From contig CAYSXI010000183.1 in assembly GCA_964434955.1 (NCBI GenBank), positions 1 through 10,682 of the forward strand: a DNA stretch of 10,682 nucleotides, given 5' to 3'. Origin of the DNA: JANQLU01 sp964434955. GTDB taxonomy: Bacteria > Planctomycetota > Planctomycetia > Pirellulales > Pirellulaceae. The first letter of the stretch is position 1, and each line of letters opens with the position of its first letter. Under the pieces are notes generated by a model that worked only from the letters and a program-made list of their open reading frames with translations, did not search any database and was not told the DNA's origin. A program made the position numbers and the translations under genes. This document shows positions 1-8,324 of this stretch, in pieces.

Positions 1-417
1 TTGGTTCGCAACCGAATTTTTTCTCAAGAACTTTGCGATGCCGTCTCCTACCAATTGCGCGAGAAAGATTTCGCGGGTTGGGGCGAATTTCTTGGAGACA
101 CGACGGTCGAGCTGTTTCAACATGATCGATCGATCCTCGAAGATGAAGACGTGGTTGATGCGATTGTTAGATTCGCAATTGCAGAAACCTGGTGCGAATA
201 TGACGAAGAAGGCGGAAAACCATCGCGATTTGATCAGGAAGGTTTCAGCGATGAGTTGCTTGCGTTTCAGCCGGCGTTAAACGCGATCAACAACTTGAGG
301 GAAGTGCTCGAAAATCGCTTTGAGGAGGAAGACCCCCGGGTTTTGCAGCTGATTGTTGAGTTGGCCGAATCCGATTTCGATTCAATTCAAGGCATGCGCA
401 ATCAGCCCGACCATTGA
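1..417 (+). CDS. Small acidic hypothetical protein, start possibly outside the window
   Basis: The reading frame is open from the first base (TTG) to a TGA at 415-417 and gives about 138 residues. The only in-frame start candidate is the TTG at position 1. No upstream sequence is available to check for a ribosome binding site, so the true start may lie further left. The protein is rich in Glu and Asp, looks mainly helical, and has no signal peptide, membrane segment or recognisable catalytic motif, so it is probably cytoplasmic. An acidic stretch (ILEDEDVVDAIVRFAIAE, around residues 45-62) and a second one (NRFEEEDPRVLQLIVELAES, around 105-124) look like amphipathic helices. I do not recognise the family and infer no function. 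The gene converges on the exported coiled-coil gene at 462-1781, and a hairpin overlaps its stop codon. Confidence 0.7.
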   Translation: MVRNRIFSQELCDAVSYQLREKDFAGWGEFLGDTTVELFQHDRSILEDEDVVDAIVRFAIAETWCEYDEEGGKPSRFDQEGFSDELLAFQPALNAINNLREVLENRFEEEDPRVLQLIVELAESDFDSIQGMRNQPDH

Positions 418-431
418 ACGTCGGGGCTGAT
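401..431. terminator. Hairpin between convergent genes, possible bidirectional terminator
   Basis: ATCAGCCCGAC (401-411) pairs with GTCGGGGCTGAT (420-431) as an 11-bp stem with one bulged base and an 8-base loop. The hairpin includes the stop codon of the left gene and lies about 30 bases beyond the stop of the minus-strand gene. Neither strand has a T-run after the stem, so it is not a classical intrinsic terminator. Its place between two convergent stops suggests a termination or 3'-end protection role. Confidence 0.45.
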
Positions 432-461
432 AGGCTTCAACTCACCGAGGGCGAATCCGGA

Positions 462-1781
462 TTACTCGCCAATCTTGTCCAGCAGTTTTTGCCGCATCGA
501 TTCAAGCGGTAGCTCGTCGTAGGTTTTTAGTGCCCCGGCGCGGTTGTTGAGCGACACGAGTCGTCCATGGATCACCGTGGGGTCCTTTGACAAACTGTTC
601 ATCTTCTTGGTGTTTCTTCGAAGCGTCTTCTGGATTCCATTCAACTCCTTTCGCAGCACGCCCGACTGCGAGAGGTATTCCGCGCGTTCTTTGTTCAAAT
701 CGTTTTGAATCACTCCCAGGTCCGCCGCGACTGAATTGGCTCGGCCATAAACGGAATTCAAGCTCACTTCCTGGTCACGAATGGCCAAGGCAATCAGATC
801 CGCTTGTTGAAAAAATCGTCGACGAAGAATGGGGTCGCGAGTTCGAAGAGCACGGGATTCCGTAATCAACAGGTCGCCATACATGAAGTTGAGCTGCGAC
901 TCCATGGCTCCAACCGATGCATTGATCTGACTGATTTCAGAACGAAGTGGATCTGCTTTGCTTTCCAACTGCGTGCGTCGATCATCGTAGCGAGCCTGGA
1001 TCGCATCCAGCTTTGGTTCAAGTGTATTACCGCGTTTGGCCAACAGGTCCGACTGTTTCTGAAGCTGTTGGATCTCGCGATTTCTCTCTTCGATCAACTT
1101 GGCCTTTTCGTCGGTTTGTAAGGCATGTGCACGATGCTGGAACTCCGCATACTTGTCTGACACCTTTTTCCGTTGTTCGTTGAGAGCTTTGAGGTCGGCA
1201 TCCTCCAACCCGGCGGTAAGTAGCAAAAGCGATTCTTCCAGGGTTGCATCATTCGCTTTGGAACTGCCAACGATTTCGACGTAGCCGAGCAAGCGGCCAA
1301 TGCGTCGAACCGCAATGTTCCTCCTAAGCTCAAACGTCTTTTTGGTCGTGGGGTTCTTGGCGGCTTTTTCCGCCGCCGCGTCCAAATTCTTCCGGAACGA
1401 TTGAAGGCTCAGCAGCCCGCGATCAAAATTTCCGTTCGAAAGCTCGATCCAGGTTCTTAAGTACCAGGCGTCGAAATCCTGACCGTTCGCACTGGTCATT
1501 CGCTCAAGGATCGGAAGCGCCTCGCGTGAACGTAGGTGAAAGACACGATTCAGTACGTAGGCTTTCTGGAACTGAATATCAATCAGCGTCGCGTCAGGTG
1601 CTTTTTTGAAAATTTGCTGCGATTCGTTTCGCGAAGACGATCCTTGTTTCCAATAATCCTTGAGCAGCAAGCGGGATTGTTTCCCGGGTCCATCGTCGCC
1701 GGTTGCAAAACCGGTCGATATGAAAGCGATCAAGACGGCAAGAATCGGCGTCACGCCAGAGGTACGTTGGAGGCTTCCCAC
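462..1781 (-). CDS. Exported coiled-coil protein of unknown function
   Basis: The gene encodes 439 residues and starts with GTG at 1781-1779. The start is set by a good ribosome binding site, AAGGAA at 1793-1788, six bases upstream. The N-terminus reads as a Sec signal peptide: a short charged part, then a hydrophobic core at about residues 11-26, with a likely cleavage site after Ala26. Residues about 69-130 (ALPILERM, AWYLRTWIELSNGNFDRGL) have the helix-turn-helix look of one or two TPR units. Residues about 193-300 and 338-395 are charged and heptad-like, predicting long coiled coils. There are no further membrane segments and no catalytic motif. The protein is therefore probably periplasmic and structural or scaffolding, but this is inference. 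I do not recognise a named family. It stands alone, convergent with the gene on its left and divergent from the one on its right. Confidence 0.85.
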   Translation of the reverse strand: MGSLQRTSGVTPILAVLIAFISTGFATGDDGPGKQSRLLLKDYWKQGSSSRNESQQIFKKAPDATLIDIQFQKAYVLNRVFHLRSREALPILERMTSANGQDFDAWYLRTWIELSNGNFDRGLLSLQSFRKNLDAAAEKAAKNPTTKKTFELRRNIAVRRIGRLLGYVEIVGSSKANDATLEESLLLLTAGLEDADLKALNEQRKKVSDKYAEFQHRAHALQTDEKAKLIEERNREIQQLQKQSDLLAKRGNTLEPKLDAIQARYDDRRTQLESKADPLRSEISQINASVGAMESQLNFMYGDLLITESRALRTRDPILRRRFFQQADLIALAIRDQEVSLNSVYGRANSVAADLGVIQNDLNKERAEYLSQSGVLRKELNGIQKTLRRNTKKMNSLSKDPTVIHGRLVSLNNRAGALKTYDELPLESMRQKLLDKIGE

Positions 1782-2113
1782 TTTTGGTTCCTTGTAATGA
1801 CGCGCCAGTCATGGATGTCAGGGAGCTCGAAACCCGGAACATGTGGGATGGCGCATTGATTGGCCTTGCACAGGTAATGCTATCGGTGAAGCGTAAATTT
1901 GACAAGTTTTGTTACACCCGGCATCGAATTGAATTAAGAAGAAAGGCCGGAATTCGCACAATAAGGACCGACTGACAGCTTTCATGTGAACGATTCGCAT
2001 TGACGCAATTGCCAAATATCGCCAAATTCTCGGTGAGGAAACTCGAGGAATTTTTTCCGAATCCCCCCGCTTTGTCGATGGATCGACGAGCTGACCTAAG
2101 CAAGGAAGCTGAT
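1782..2113. promoter_or_regulatory. Divergent intergenic region between two exported-protein genes
   Basis: These 332 bases hold no credible gene. They must carry the start signals of both flanking genes. The best promoter candidate is for the minus strand: TTGTCA at 1905-1900 (5 of 6 to the sigma70 -35 box), a 17-base spacer, and TAGCAT at 1882-1877 (4 of 6 to the -10 box), about 95 bases upstream of the GTG start. For the plus strand, TTGACG at 2000-2005 resembles a -35 box, but no good -10 box follows. An imperfect dyad lies at 1984-2000 (ATGTGAA facing TTCGCAT, one mismatch). All of these are weak and none is experimentally supported. Confidence 0.35.
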
Positions 2114-3856
2114 ATGTCAAAAATCAATCCTTACACCGCCAAACTGTTATTGGGTACCTCATTTATCCTGGCAATTTCTTTGACCAGTTACGGGTTTGCT
2201 CAATCTGGCAATGGACAGTTCCCCGGCAGCCAACCTCCGCCTTCGAAGTTGCCGACACAGGAACTGCCAAATCAGCTTCCCAAGATTGTCCAGAAATCGG
2301 ACGCGAACAACAACGAATCCGGCTTTCCAAAATTGCCGGATAACTTTCCTCCAATCAAGACGAGTGATCAAGTTAACGCAGGAGTTCCTCCCCAACAGGG
2401 AAACAATGAACTTCCCAAAACCGTTTCCAACAACAATTTGATTCCTCCCGCTCCCAGCTCTTTCAAGATTCAAGACGGCTCGAATAGTCTGCCAACGAAT
2501 CCAAACGCTCAACGAGGAGGAAGTTTGGGAGATGCAAACAACCAGGGAACTCCCCAGGGAACTCCTTTGCAAGGCAACGCCCGAGTTCAAATGCAGAACA
2601 ATAACTTGCGAGACGGGTACTACGACCGCTACAGTCAGCAGACCAAGTCCGGTCAAAACTCGGTCCTCAACCAAGACTCGATTCAGCCGGTCCAACCAAA
2701 CTTCAATGCACTTCCCCAACGCCAAATGATCCAGGATCGAAACGTCGTACCATCAAGCGTTTCAAGCCCGTTGGGAGAGGGAGAAATTCAAAGAGCTTCG
2801 TTTAGCTCGGCGACACCGCGACAAACGGTTTCGCTCGCCAAGCAGTTTCTTGATCGAATCGACATCAACAAAATTGAAGGTTCCGTTCCAGGCGAACCGG
2901 TTGCCCTGGCACGGCTGATGCAAGTCGTTTCGCCGGGCAAACGGAAAGAAGCTGTCGAAGTTTATTGGAATTGTTTCAAGGCCTATGCCAATCTTCGTTG
3001 TGTCGAATCGGAGCAGCTGAGACTTGAGCGATTGCCGATGCCCGGCTCGGCTCACGAGCAAGCCATGTTGCGGACGGCATTGACTCTCGGCAAGAGCCGA
3101 CTCCAACAGGCGACCATGAATTTGGAGAAGTCGCAGCGTCAACTTTCGAAGTATGCGCAAACTCAACACCGTGATATTTTGCCGATGGCGAAGGACATGC
3201 CGTGGATCGGCCCTTACCAAACCAAGTTTGAAACACTGTCCGCAAAACGAACGTTGCCCAATGTCGCGCGCCAGTTGCATCTTGCCTTACCAAAGCAAAA
3301 GCAGTTGATCGACACCAACGCGAAACTGATTCAACAAAGCGAAATGTCGGTTCAACAGACGCTGCAGGCCTACTCCAATCGACAGGCGACGCTCTCGTCG
3401 ATCCTCGAATCGATGCGTCTTCTGCAACAGAGCCACCAGCAGTTCGTTGATGCGGTCACCGAGTACAATTTGTCGACTTCCGAGTACGCATTCTCCGTGG
3501 CCTCGCCCTACCAGCCGGCTCAAACCGTCGCGGCGATGTTGATTCCAGCAAGCGAATCTCTCGAAGCGACTCCTTCGCAGATCGCCAATATGGGTAGCGT
3601 TCTTGAGCAGTCGAACGTTGCTCAGATTGGCCGGCCCGTAAACTATGAGCAACCCATCTACGAGAACGTGCAAACCGGCCAATTGGCCAGCCAGAATCGA
3701 ACACCGGTTACCAGTCAAGTCAATCCAAATGCCTGGCAGAATCAGGGGCAGGCCCAACTCCCTGCGCGAGGTCAAGGTCAAAGCCAACGACCTGGGCAGG
3801 TTCAACGCATGGGGCAGTTGCCCGGACAGGGACAGACGAATCAGTTTCGTCGATAG
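2114..3856 (+). CDS. Exported Pro/Gln/Asn-rich protein with a long helical, possibly TolC-like middle
   Basis: The gene encodes 580 residues from ATG 2114. AAGGAAG at 2102-2108 sits five bases upstream, and a signal peptide follows at once (hydrophobic core about residues 10-28, likely cleavage after Ala29 in SYGFAQ). The frame is open further upstream to 2000, but using that start would bury the signal peptide. Residues about 31-220 are low-complexity, rich in Pro, Gln and Asn and probably disordered. Residues about 236-470 are long helices. The stretch QQFVDAVTEYNLSTSEYAFSV (about 442-462) resembles the A..YN.A...Y motif of TolC-type outer-membrane efflux proteins, and VYWNCFKAYANL (283-294) resembles an N-terminal TolC-repeat helix. 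At 580 residues with an added disordered region it is not a standard TolC, and no efflux partner gene is nearby. The tail (about 540-580) is Gly/Gln repeats. Function is unknown; the TolC link is inference. Confidence 0.85.
   Translation: MSKINPYTAKLLLGTSFILAISLTSYGFAQSGNGQFPGSQPPPSKLPTQELPNQLPKIVQKSDANNNESGFPKLPDNFPPIKTSDQVNAGVPPQQGNNELPKTVSNNNLIPPAPSSFKIQDGSNSLPTNPNAQRGGSLGDANNQGTPQGTPLQGNARVQMQNNNLRDGYYDRYSQQTKSGQNSVLNQDSIQPVQPNFNALPQRQMIQDRNVVPSSVSSPLGEGEIQRASFSSATPRQTVSLAKQFLDRIDINKIEGSVPGEPVALARLMQVVSPGKRKEAVEVYWNCFKAYANLRCVESEQLRLERLPMPGSAHEQAMLRTALTLGKSRLQQATMNLEKSQRQLSKYAQTQHRDILPMAKDMPWIGPYQTKFETLSAKRTLPNVARQLHLALPKQKQLIDTNAKLIQQSEMSVQQTLQAYSNRQATLSSILESMRLLQQSHQQFVDAVTEYNLSTSEYAFSVASPYQPAQTVAAMLIPASESLEATPSQIANMGSVLEQSNVAQIGRPVNYEQPIYENVQTGQLASQNRTPVTSQVNPNAWQNQGQAQLPARGQGQSQRPGQVQRMGQLPGQGQTNQFRR
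2542..2565 (+). repeat. Perfect 12-bp tandem duplication inside the exported-protein gene
   Basis: CCAGGGAACTCC occurs twice with no gap (2542-2553 and 2554-2565). It encodes QGTPQGTP at about residues 144-151 in the disordered part. Because the unit is a multiple of three, gain or loss of copies keeps the frame. Confidence 0.8.
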
Positions 3857-3909
3857 GCAGCGAATTCGATCATTCGAAATCGACTGGAAGGTTGAAGCGA
3901 GGTGGAAGG

Positions 3910-6900
3910 CTACTGGCCGACCGCAATTCGCACTTTCTTCCAATGCTTTTCCAGGCGTTTGGCAGAAATCGTGATACTCGTTCCGAGTTGTTGCGCGAAA
4001 AGCGATACCCGAAATTCCTCGAGCATCCAGCGGAAATGGTCCAATTCCGGATCGGTAATTCCCTGTCGCAAATGCGCTTCGGCCTGAACAAGATACATTT
4101 CTTCAAACCGGCGAACGGAGTCGGTCAGCTCCCGGTCCTTTTCGTTTGTCAGGGTCGGACGTTTGTCGATTCTTGTCAGCATGGCTTCCAGAAATCGTGG
4201 GAAGTGTTTGAGCCAATTCCAAGGCGTCGTCTGGATAAACGATTCGGACGTCAAGTTTGAAAGCTGTTCGTTCAAGTCAACACGCGTCGCCTCAAACTTC
4301 GAAGATAAATCGCCAATCGCAAGTTTCACCTGGTGATAATGGTGTGCCATCTTGGGTAACCATTTGGCAACTTCGGTTGTAGCAATCGCAATCCGTTCCC
4401 CTGAATCATCCTGGCGGCGATCAAATTCTTCTCGGGTTGTGCATTCCGGTTGGTGATCGACGAACGCAACTCTGGCGATGAGCGTGGCCAGGGATTTCTT
4501 CAGATCATCACTGGCGAATAGGCTTGCCAATAACATCCCGTGTTTCTCAAGATCCGGGAGCCAGTTCACCTGGGACTTGATGTTTTTTCGGTTGCGAATT
4601 TGAAACAAGCGGACCAGTCCCTGTTCCGTTTGGCGCTTGGCGGCGTAACGACTATCGAGCAGACAAAGCGACACGTTTTCGCCTTGGTCTTGAATCGCCG
4701 GAAACACTTCCATCGCGACGCCATTTTTTTGAATCACCAACGACTCAGGGGTTTTGTCCCAAGTCCAGTCGGTCAACGCCTCCCCTTTCCAGTCGACCTG
4801 TTCGGCAAGTTGGCCATCATCAATCATCGACTCGCGATTGACGCTCATTCGAATTCTTAAATCGGCAATGGACCTTCCCTTGTCGAGCGTTTCGCCTTCA
4901 TCGTCCACAACCTGGAAGTTGGGCTTCAGGTAGCTGTCAATCTTTTCAAGCCGAAACATGCCGGCGTCAATTTCGGTTTGGCCGATTCGTGTCAGCTGTT
5001 CGGCGACCAAGGAATGAAAGTCGCCTGTTTCATTCACGATGGCCTTGGCAACTTCGTGGGCTGTGTCGGGAGCAGGAACCAGGTTGCGACGTATTGGTTT
5101 GGGAAGGCTTCGGATCAACCCGATAATTCGGGATTCGATCAATCCGGGAATCAGCCAAGGGCTTTGCGAGTCATCGATTTGTCCCAAAACCATTTTGGGG
5201 ATCCGCACGGTTGCCCCGTCATCCTGATCGCCGGGTGCGTACTTGTAAGTGACGGGCAGTTTGGATGCGTTTAACTGGATGTGGTCCGGGAAAGTGGTTT
5301 CGAGCTCGTCCGTTGGAACCGACTTGTCGGATTCCAACTCCGGGAAAACGTCTTCCATCGACAGCTTCAAGTTGGCAGCCAAATTCTGATCTTGCTTGGT
5401 CGCCCTTTTTACGCTTTCAACATCAAACACATCTTCCGGAACGCGTTCTTGAAAAAATGAGATCAAGCGATAGGGGTCAACCACGAAGTCTCGATTGCGG
5501 GTCTTGTCGGCCAGGGACTTTGCCGACTCCAACAGTGAATCGTTGTGCCGCGTGAAATCGAACTGCGTTTTCATCTCCCTTTCAACAAGGGCTTTCTCAA
5601 TAAAGATGTCACGGCTTACGGGTTGATCAATCTTTCCAAAGGGAGTCCGCCGAGAGGCCACGACCGGAAGTCCAAACAAGGAAACCCGTTCGTGGGCCAT
5701 CACCGTTTCTCGTTTTGTACTCCAATGCGGCTGCGTGAAATTGGATTTGACGAGGTGTTTGGCTAATGGCTCAATCCAGGCCGGGTTGATTCGGGCGACG
5801 GTTCGACCATAGCGGTGGCTGGTTTCCACTAGTTCCGCAACCAGAATCCACTTGGGTTTGGCCTTGAAAACGTTGGAGCCGGGCCAGAGTCGAAACTTGA
5901 TTCCGTGAGCTCCGGTGTATTCAAACTTGTCGGACAACATCGCGATGCCCGACAGGTAGCCGGTCAACAAACTCCGATGGATTGAATCGCTTTTGTTTTC
6001 GCGAGACTTGATCGAAAGTCCTGAATCGCGCACGACGGTTTTTAGTTGGTGGTGCAGCTGTTGCCACTGCCGCAAAAGTGAATAGGAAAGGAAATTCTGC
6101 GCACAGGCTTTCTGAAGTTTTGAGCGGGACAACGAGTCCTTCAACTCGTGAAAGAAATCCCAGATCTTCAACAGCGTCAGGAAATCAGATTCGGGGTCCG
6201 CGAATTTAGCATGTTGTTCGTCGGCAGATTTTTGTTTATCCGCCGGTCGCAATCTCGGATCCTGAATTTCCAACGCCGAAGCAATGATCAGGATTTCCGC
6301 AAGGCAACCATTTTCCTCCGCCGAAAAGAGCATTCGCGAAATTCGGGGATCGACGGGGATCTTTCCCATTTTTCGGCCGAGCGGTGTCAGTTCATTGGTT
6401 TCGTTGACGGCCTTGATTTCATAAAGCGTCTTGTAGCCATCGCGAATGGCATCGGCGCGGGGCGGATCAATGAAAGGAAATGTCTCGATCTCACCGAGCT
6501 TCAAGAGTTTGGCTTGCAGGATGACCGAAGCCAAGTTGGTTCGACGAATCTCGGGAGTTGTGTATTCGGCGCGACTCTTGAAGTCTTCCTCCGAATAGAG
6601 TCGAAGGCAAGTTCCCGGGCCGATTCGTCCACACCGACCGGCCCTCTGGTTCGCGGACGCCTGAGAGACCGGTTCGATGGGAAGTCGCTGTACTTTGTTG
6701 CGCGGCGAATAACGGCTAATCCTCGCGGTACCACTGTCAACGACGCAAGAGATCCTGGGAACCGTGACGGACGATTCGGCGACATTGGTCGCCAAGACGA
6801 TTCGCCGGTTTTTTTCCGGATTGAATATGGCGTTTTGGCTTTCTGTTGAGAGACGAGCATACAAAGGCAGGACATCCACTTTCTGCAGGCCGAGTCGATT

Positions 6901-7878
6901 TAGCTCGCCCCGCAATTTTTTGTGGGTGACCCGAATGTCCTGCTCCGTCGGAAGAAACACCAGGATGTCTCCCGTCTCTTGCTGGTGAAGATTCAGCGTT
7001 CGTTCAACCAACCAATCGATCGGTTCGACGGTGATCTCATCGTTTTCTTCGGGAATCGGTTCGTAACGCGTTTCAACCGGATAGGTCCGCCCTTCGATAT
7101 TGAAAACCGGTGCGGGTTGGTTGTTTGCGTCGCAGAAATGCTCGGCAAACCGCTCGGTATCGATGGTCGCGGACGTGATAATCAAACGCAGGTCCGGTCG
7201 TTTGAGAAGAATGCGTTTCAGGTTTCCGAGCAGGAAATCGATATTCAACGAACGCTCATGGGCTTCGTCAACAATCAACAACGAGTATTGATTCAGAAAC
7301 CGATCGGTTTGTGTTTCGGCAAGCAGGATACCGTCAGTCATTAACTTGATGTGGGTCTGCGGATTCGACTGGTCGTGAAATCGGATCTTGAATCCAACTT
7401 CGTCGCCGACTTTTGTTTTCATTTGCGAAGCAATTCTCGCGGCGATACTCCTGGCGGCAATCCGTCTCGGCTGGGTGTGTCCGATCAGTCCCTTTCGTGC
7501 ATAACCGGCTTGTAACGCAATCAGAGGAAGCTGAGTTGACTTTCCACTTCCGGTTTCCCCGCAAACGATGATGACCTGGTGCTTTTCGATTGCATTTTGA
7601 ATGGATTCGACGTGTTGATAGATCGGAAGCGACTTGTCGAATTTCGGGTGGAAACTTTGGGCGTCCCGCCACTCGAACTGTTCCTTTGCTTGCGCCAGTT
7701 TCTGTTGCCACTGACGCAATTGTGAATCGTCCAGTTTTTTTGCTTTTTTAATGCGGTTCAGCCAGCGCCGCAGTCGGAAACGGTCGTGCAGAAGCGTACC
7801 GTTCGTCGATTCGTGAAGCTCCCGCCAGTTGATCTGGGCGGCTTCGAGGGAATCGGATATCGGCTCGTCAGCATTCAT
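3910..7878 (-). CDS. hrpA: ATP-dependent RNA helicase HrpA (DEAH box)
   Basis: The 1322-residue product matches the size of E. coli HrpA (about 1300). The N-terminal helicase core is complete: motif I GETGSGKST (107-115), motif Ia TQPRR (135-139), motif II DEAH (204-207), motif III SAT (236-238), motif V around TNVAESSVTVP (364-374) and motif VI QRAGRCGR (411-418). A helicase-associated winged-helix/ratchet region follows (about 440-610), then an OB-fold segment around WILVAELVETSHRYGRTVAR (677-696). The long C-terminal part typical of HrpA (DUF3418, about 715-1310) ends in the family signature EEFRVSLFAQQLGT. DEAH helicases of this type move along RNA using ATP. E. coli HrpA is linked to mRNA processing and to rescue of stalled ribosomes. 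The protein is cytoplasmic. The ATG at 7878 has no clear Shine-Dalgarno sequence, but the N-terminal residues before the core resemble a real HrpA leader and no alternative start lies before motif I. It is a single-gene unit, divergent from csrA. Confidence 0.97.
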   Translation of the reverse strand: MNADEPISDSLEAAQINWRELHESTNGTLLHDRFRLRRWLNRIKKAKKLDDSQLRQWQQKLAQAKEQFEWRDAQSFHPKFDKSLPIYQHVESIQNAIEKHQVIIVCGETGSGKSTQLPLIALQAGYARKGLIGHTQPRRIAARSIAARIASQMKTKVGDEVGFKIRFHDQSNPQTHIKLMTDGILLAETQTDRFLNQYSLLIVDEAHERSLNIDFLLGNLKRILLKRPDLRLIITSATIDTERFAEHFCDANNQPAPVFNIEGRTYPVETRYEPIPEENDEITVEPIDWLVERTLNLHQQETGDILVFLPTEQDIRVTHKKLRGELNRLGLQKVDVLPLYARLSTESQNAIFNPEKNRRIVLATNVAESSVTVPRISCVVDSGTARISRYSPRNKVQRLPIEPVSQASANQRAGRCGRIGPGTCLRLYSEEDFKSRAEYTTPEIRRTNLASVILQAKLLKLGEIETFPFIDPPRADAIRDGYKTLYEIKAVNETNELTPLGRKMGKIPVDPRISRMLFSAEENGCLAEILIIASALEIQDPRLRPADKQKSADEQHAKFADPESDFLTLLKIWDFFHELKDSLSRSKLQKACAQNFLSYSLLRQWQQLHHQLKTVVRDSGLSIKSRENKSDSIHRSLLTGYLSGIAMLSDKFEYTGAHGIKFRLWPGSNVFKAKPKWILVAELVETSHRYGRTVARINPAWIEPLAKHLVKSNFTQPHWSTKRETVMAHERVSLFGLPVVASRRTPFGKIDQPVSRDIFIEKALVEREMKTQFDFTRHNDSLLESAKSLADKTRNRDFVVDPYRLISFFQERVPEDVFDVESVKRATKQDQNLAANLKLSMEDVFPELESDKSVPTDELETTFPDHIQLNASKLPVTYKYAPGDQDDGATVRIPKMVLGQIDDSQSPWLIPGLIESRIIGLIRSLPKPIRRNLVPAPDTAHEVAKAIVNETGDFHSLVAEQLTRIGQTEIDAGMFRLEKIDSYLKPNFQVVDDEGETLDKGRSIADLRIRMSVNRESMIDDGQLAEQVDWKGEALTDWTWDKTPESLVIQKNGVAMEVFPAIQDQGENVSLCLLDSRYAAKRQTEQGLVRLFQIRNRKNIKSQVNWLPDLEKHGMLLASLFASDDLKKSLATLIARVAFVDHQPECTTREEFDRRQDDSGERIAIATTEVAKWLPKMAHHYHQVKLAIGDLSSKFEATRVDLNEQLSNLTSESFIQTTPWNWLKHFPRFLEAMLTRIDKRPTLTNEKDRELTDSVRRFEEMYLVQAEAHLRQGITDPELDHFRWMLEEFRVSLFAQQLGTSITISAKRLEKHWKKVRIAVGQ

Positions 7879-8324
7879 GAATATCGTCGGGGTCTGAGTT
7901 CATTTCAGAATAGTTGATCGATGATTTGACACTAGGCCGGTTCAGTCCGTGCCATTGCCCAAAATCCGAGATCGCGTGGCTTGATTGGCAAAGACGTTCT
8001 CACGGACGGCGCCTTGGCCGTATGCTATCACCGCGATCTGCAAGGCACCCGAATTGATAGCAAAGTGGGGCCAGAAGGGGAGTTTGTTCACCAAAAGCAA
8101 CGAAAAATGGCAAATTTTGACGACTGTGCAAAGTTTTGCGAAAGGAAAACGAATCTCACTCTATCTATGTTTTACCTGCCAATCGTTCGCAGCACGTTTT
8201 TTAGCCTCTTCGGAAAAAAGTCATTTCCCATGAACCTAAGGTGTCACTTCCTCCGCGAACTATATAGGTAGAGTCGGACAACAATCAGGATTCGACTTGC
8301 ACCTCAAAATGAAAGGAATCAGCC
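7879..8324. promoter_or_regulatory. 446-base region between hrpA and csrA, with paired hairpins
   Basis: No credible gene lies here. Two overlapping open frames (7981-8271 and 7985-8233, plus strand) lack a ribosome binding site and any recognisable domain. The region must carry the leaders of both divergent genes. Two adjacent inverted repeats stand out: ACGGC/GCCGT (8006-8010 with 8017-8021) and, one base later, TGCTATCA/TGATAGCA (8023-8030 with 8055-8062, 24-base loop). From about 8090 to csrA the sequence becomes A/T-rich. CTATATAG at 8260-8267 is a perfect 8-bp palindrome and could contain a csrA -10 element, but no matching -35 box is clear. Confidence 0.4.
8276..8324 (+). promoter_or_regulatory. 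csrA leader with GGA motifs and ribosome binding site
   Basis: The ribosome binding site is AAAGGAA at 8312-8318, six bases before the ATG, and it decides the csrA start. CsrA is known to bind A(N)GGA sequences, often over the Shine-Dalgarno. The leader contains GGA three times: TCGGA (8274-8278), CAGGAT (8286-8291, close to the consensus) and AAGGAA within the ribosome binding site. This layout would fit autorepression by CsrA, as known in gammaproteobacteria. Here it is inference. Confidence 0.45.

Noticed and set aside
2000..2113. Upstream extension of the 580-residue exported protein to a TTG at 2000
   Set aside because: The extension would bury the signal peptide at residue 39 onward, while ATG 2114 has a strong AAGGAAG ribosome binding site.
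3857..3909. Terminator between the convergent genes ending at 3856 and 3910
   Set aside because: Only a 5-bp stem (TTCGA/TCGAA near 3867-3880) with no T-run is visible, too weak to call.
3287..3943. 218-residue open frame on the minus strand
   Set aside because: It is antisense to the exported protein at 2114-3856 and overlaps the hrpA end. Its composition follows from the opposite coding strand.
6148..6849. 233-residue open frame on the plus strand
   Set aside because: It lies wholly antisense to the conserved helicase part of hrpA and has no recognisable domain. It is a shadow of the real gene.
3910..7878. The large DEAH helicase as part of a defence system
   Set aside because: All helicase motifs are followed by the OB and DUF3418 parts of housekeeping HrpA, and no nuclease, methylase or other defence gene is adjacent.
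7981..8271. Open frames of 96 and 82 residues (7981-8271 and 7985-8233, plus strand) between hrpA and csrA
   Set aside because: They overlap in different frames, begin without a Shine-Dalgarno, and show no signal peptide, domain or motif. Chance open frames in the csrA upstream region are the simpler reading. A conserved orthologue would change this.
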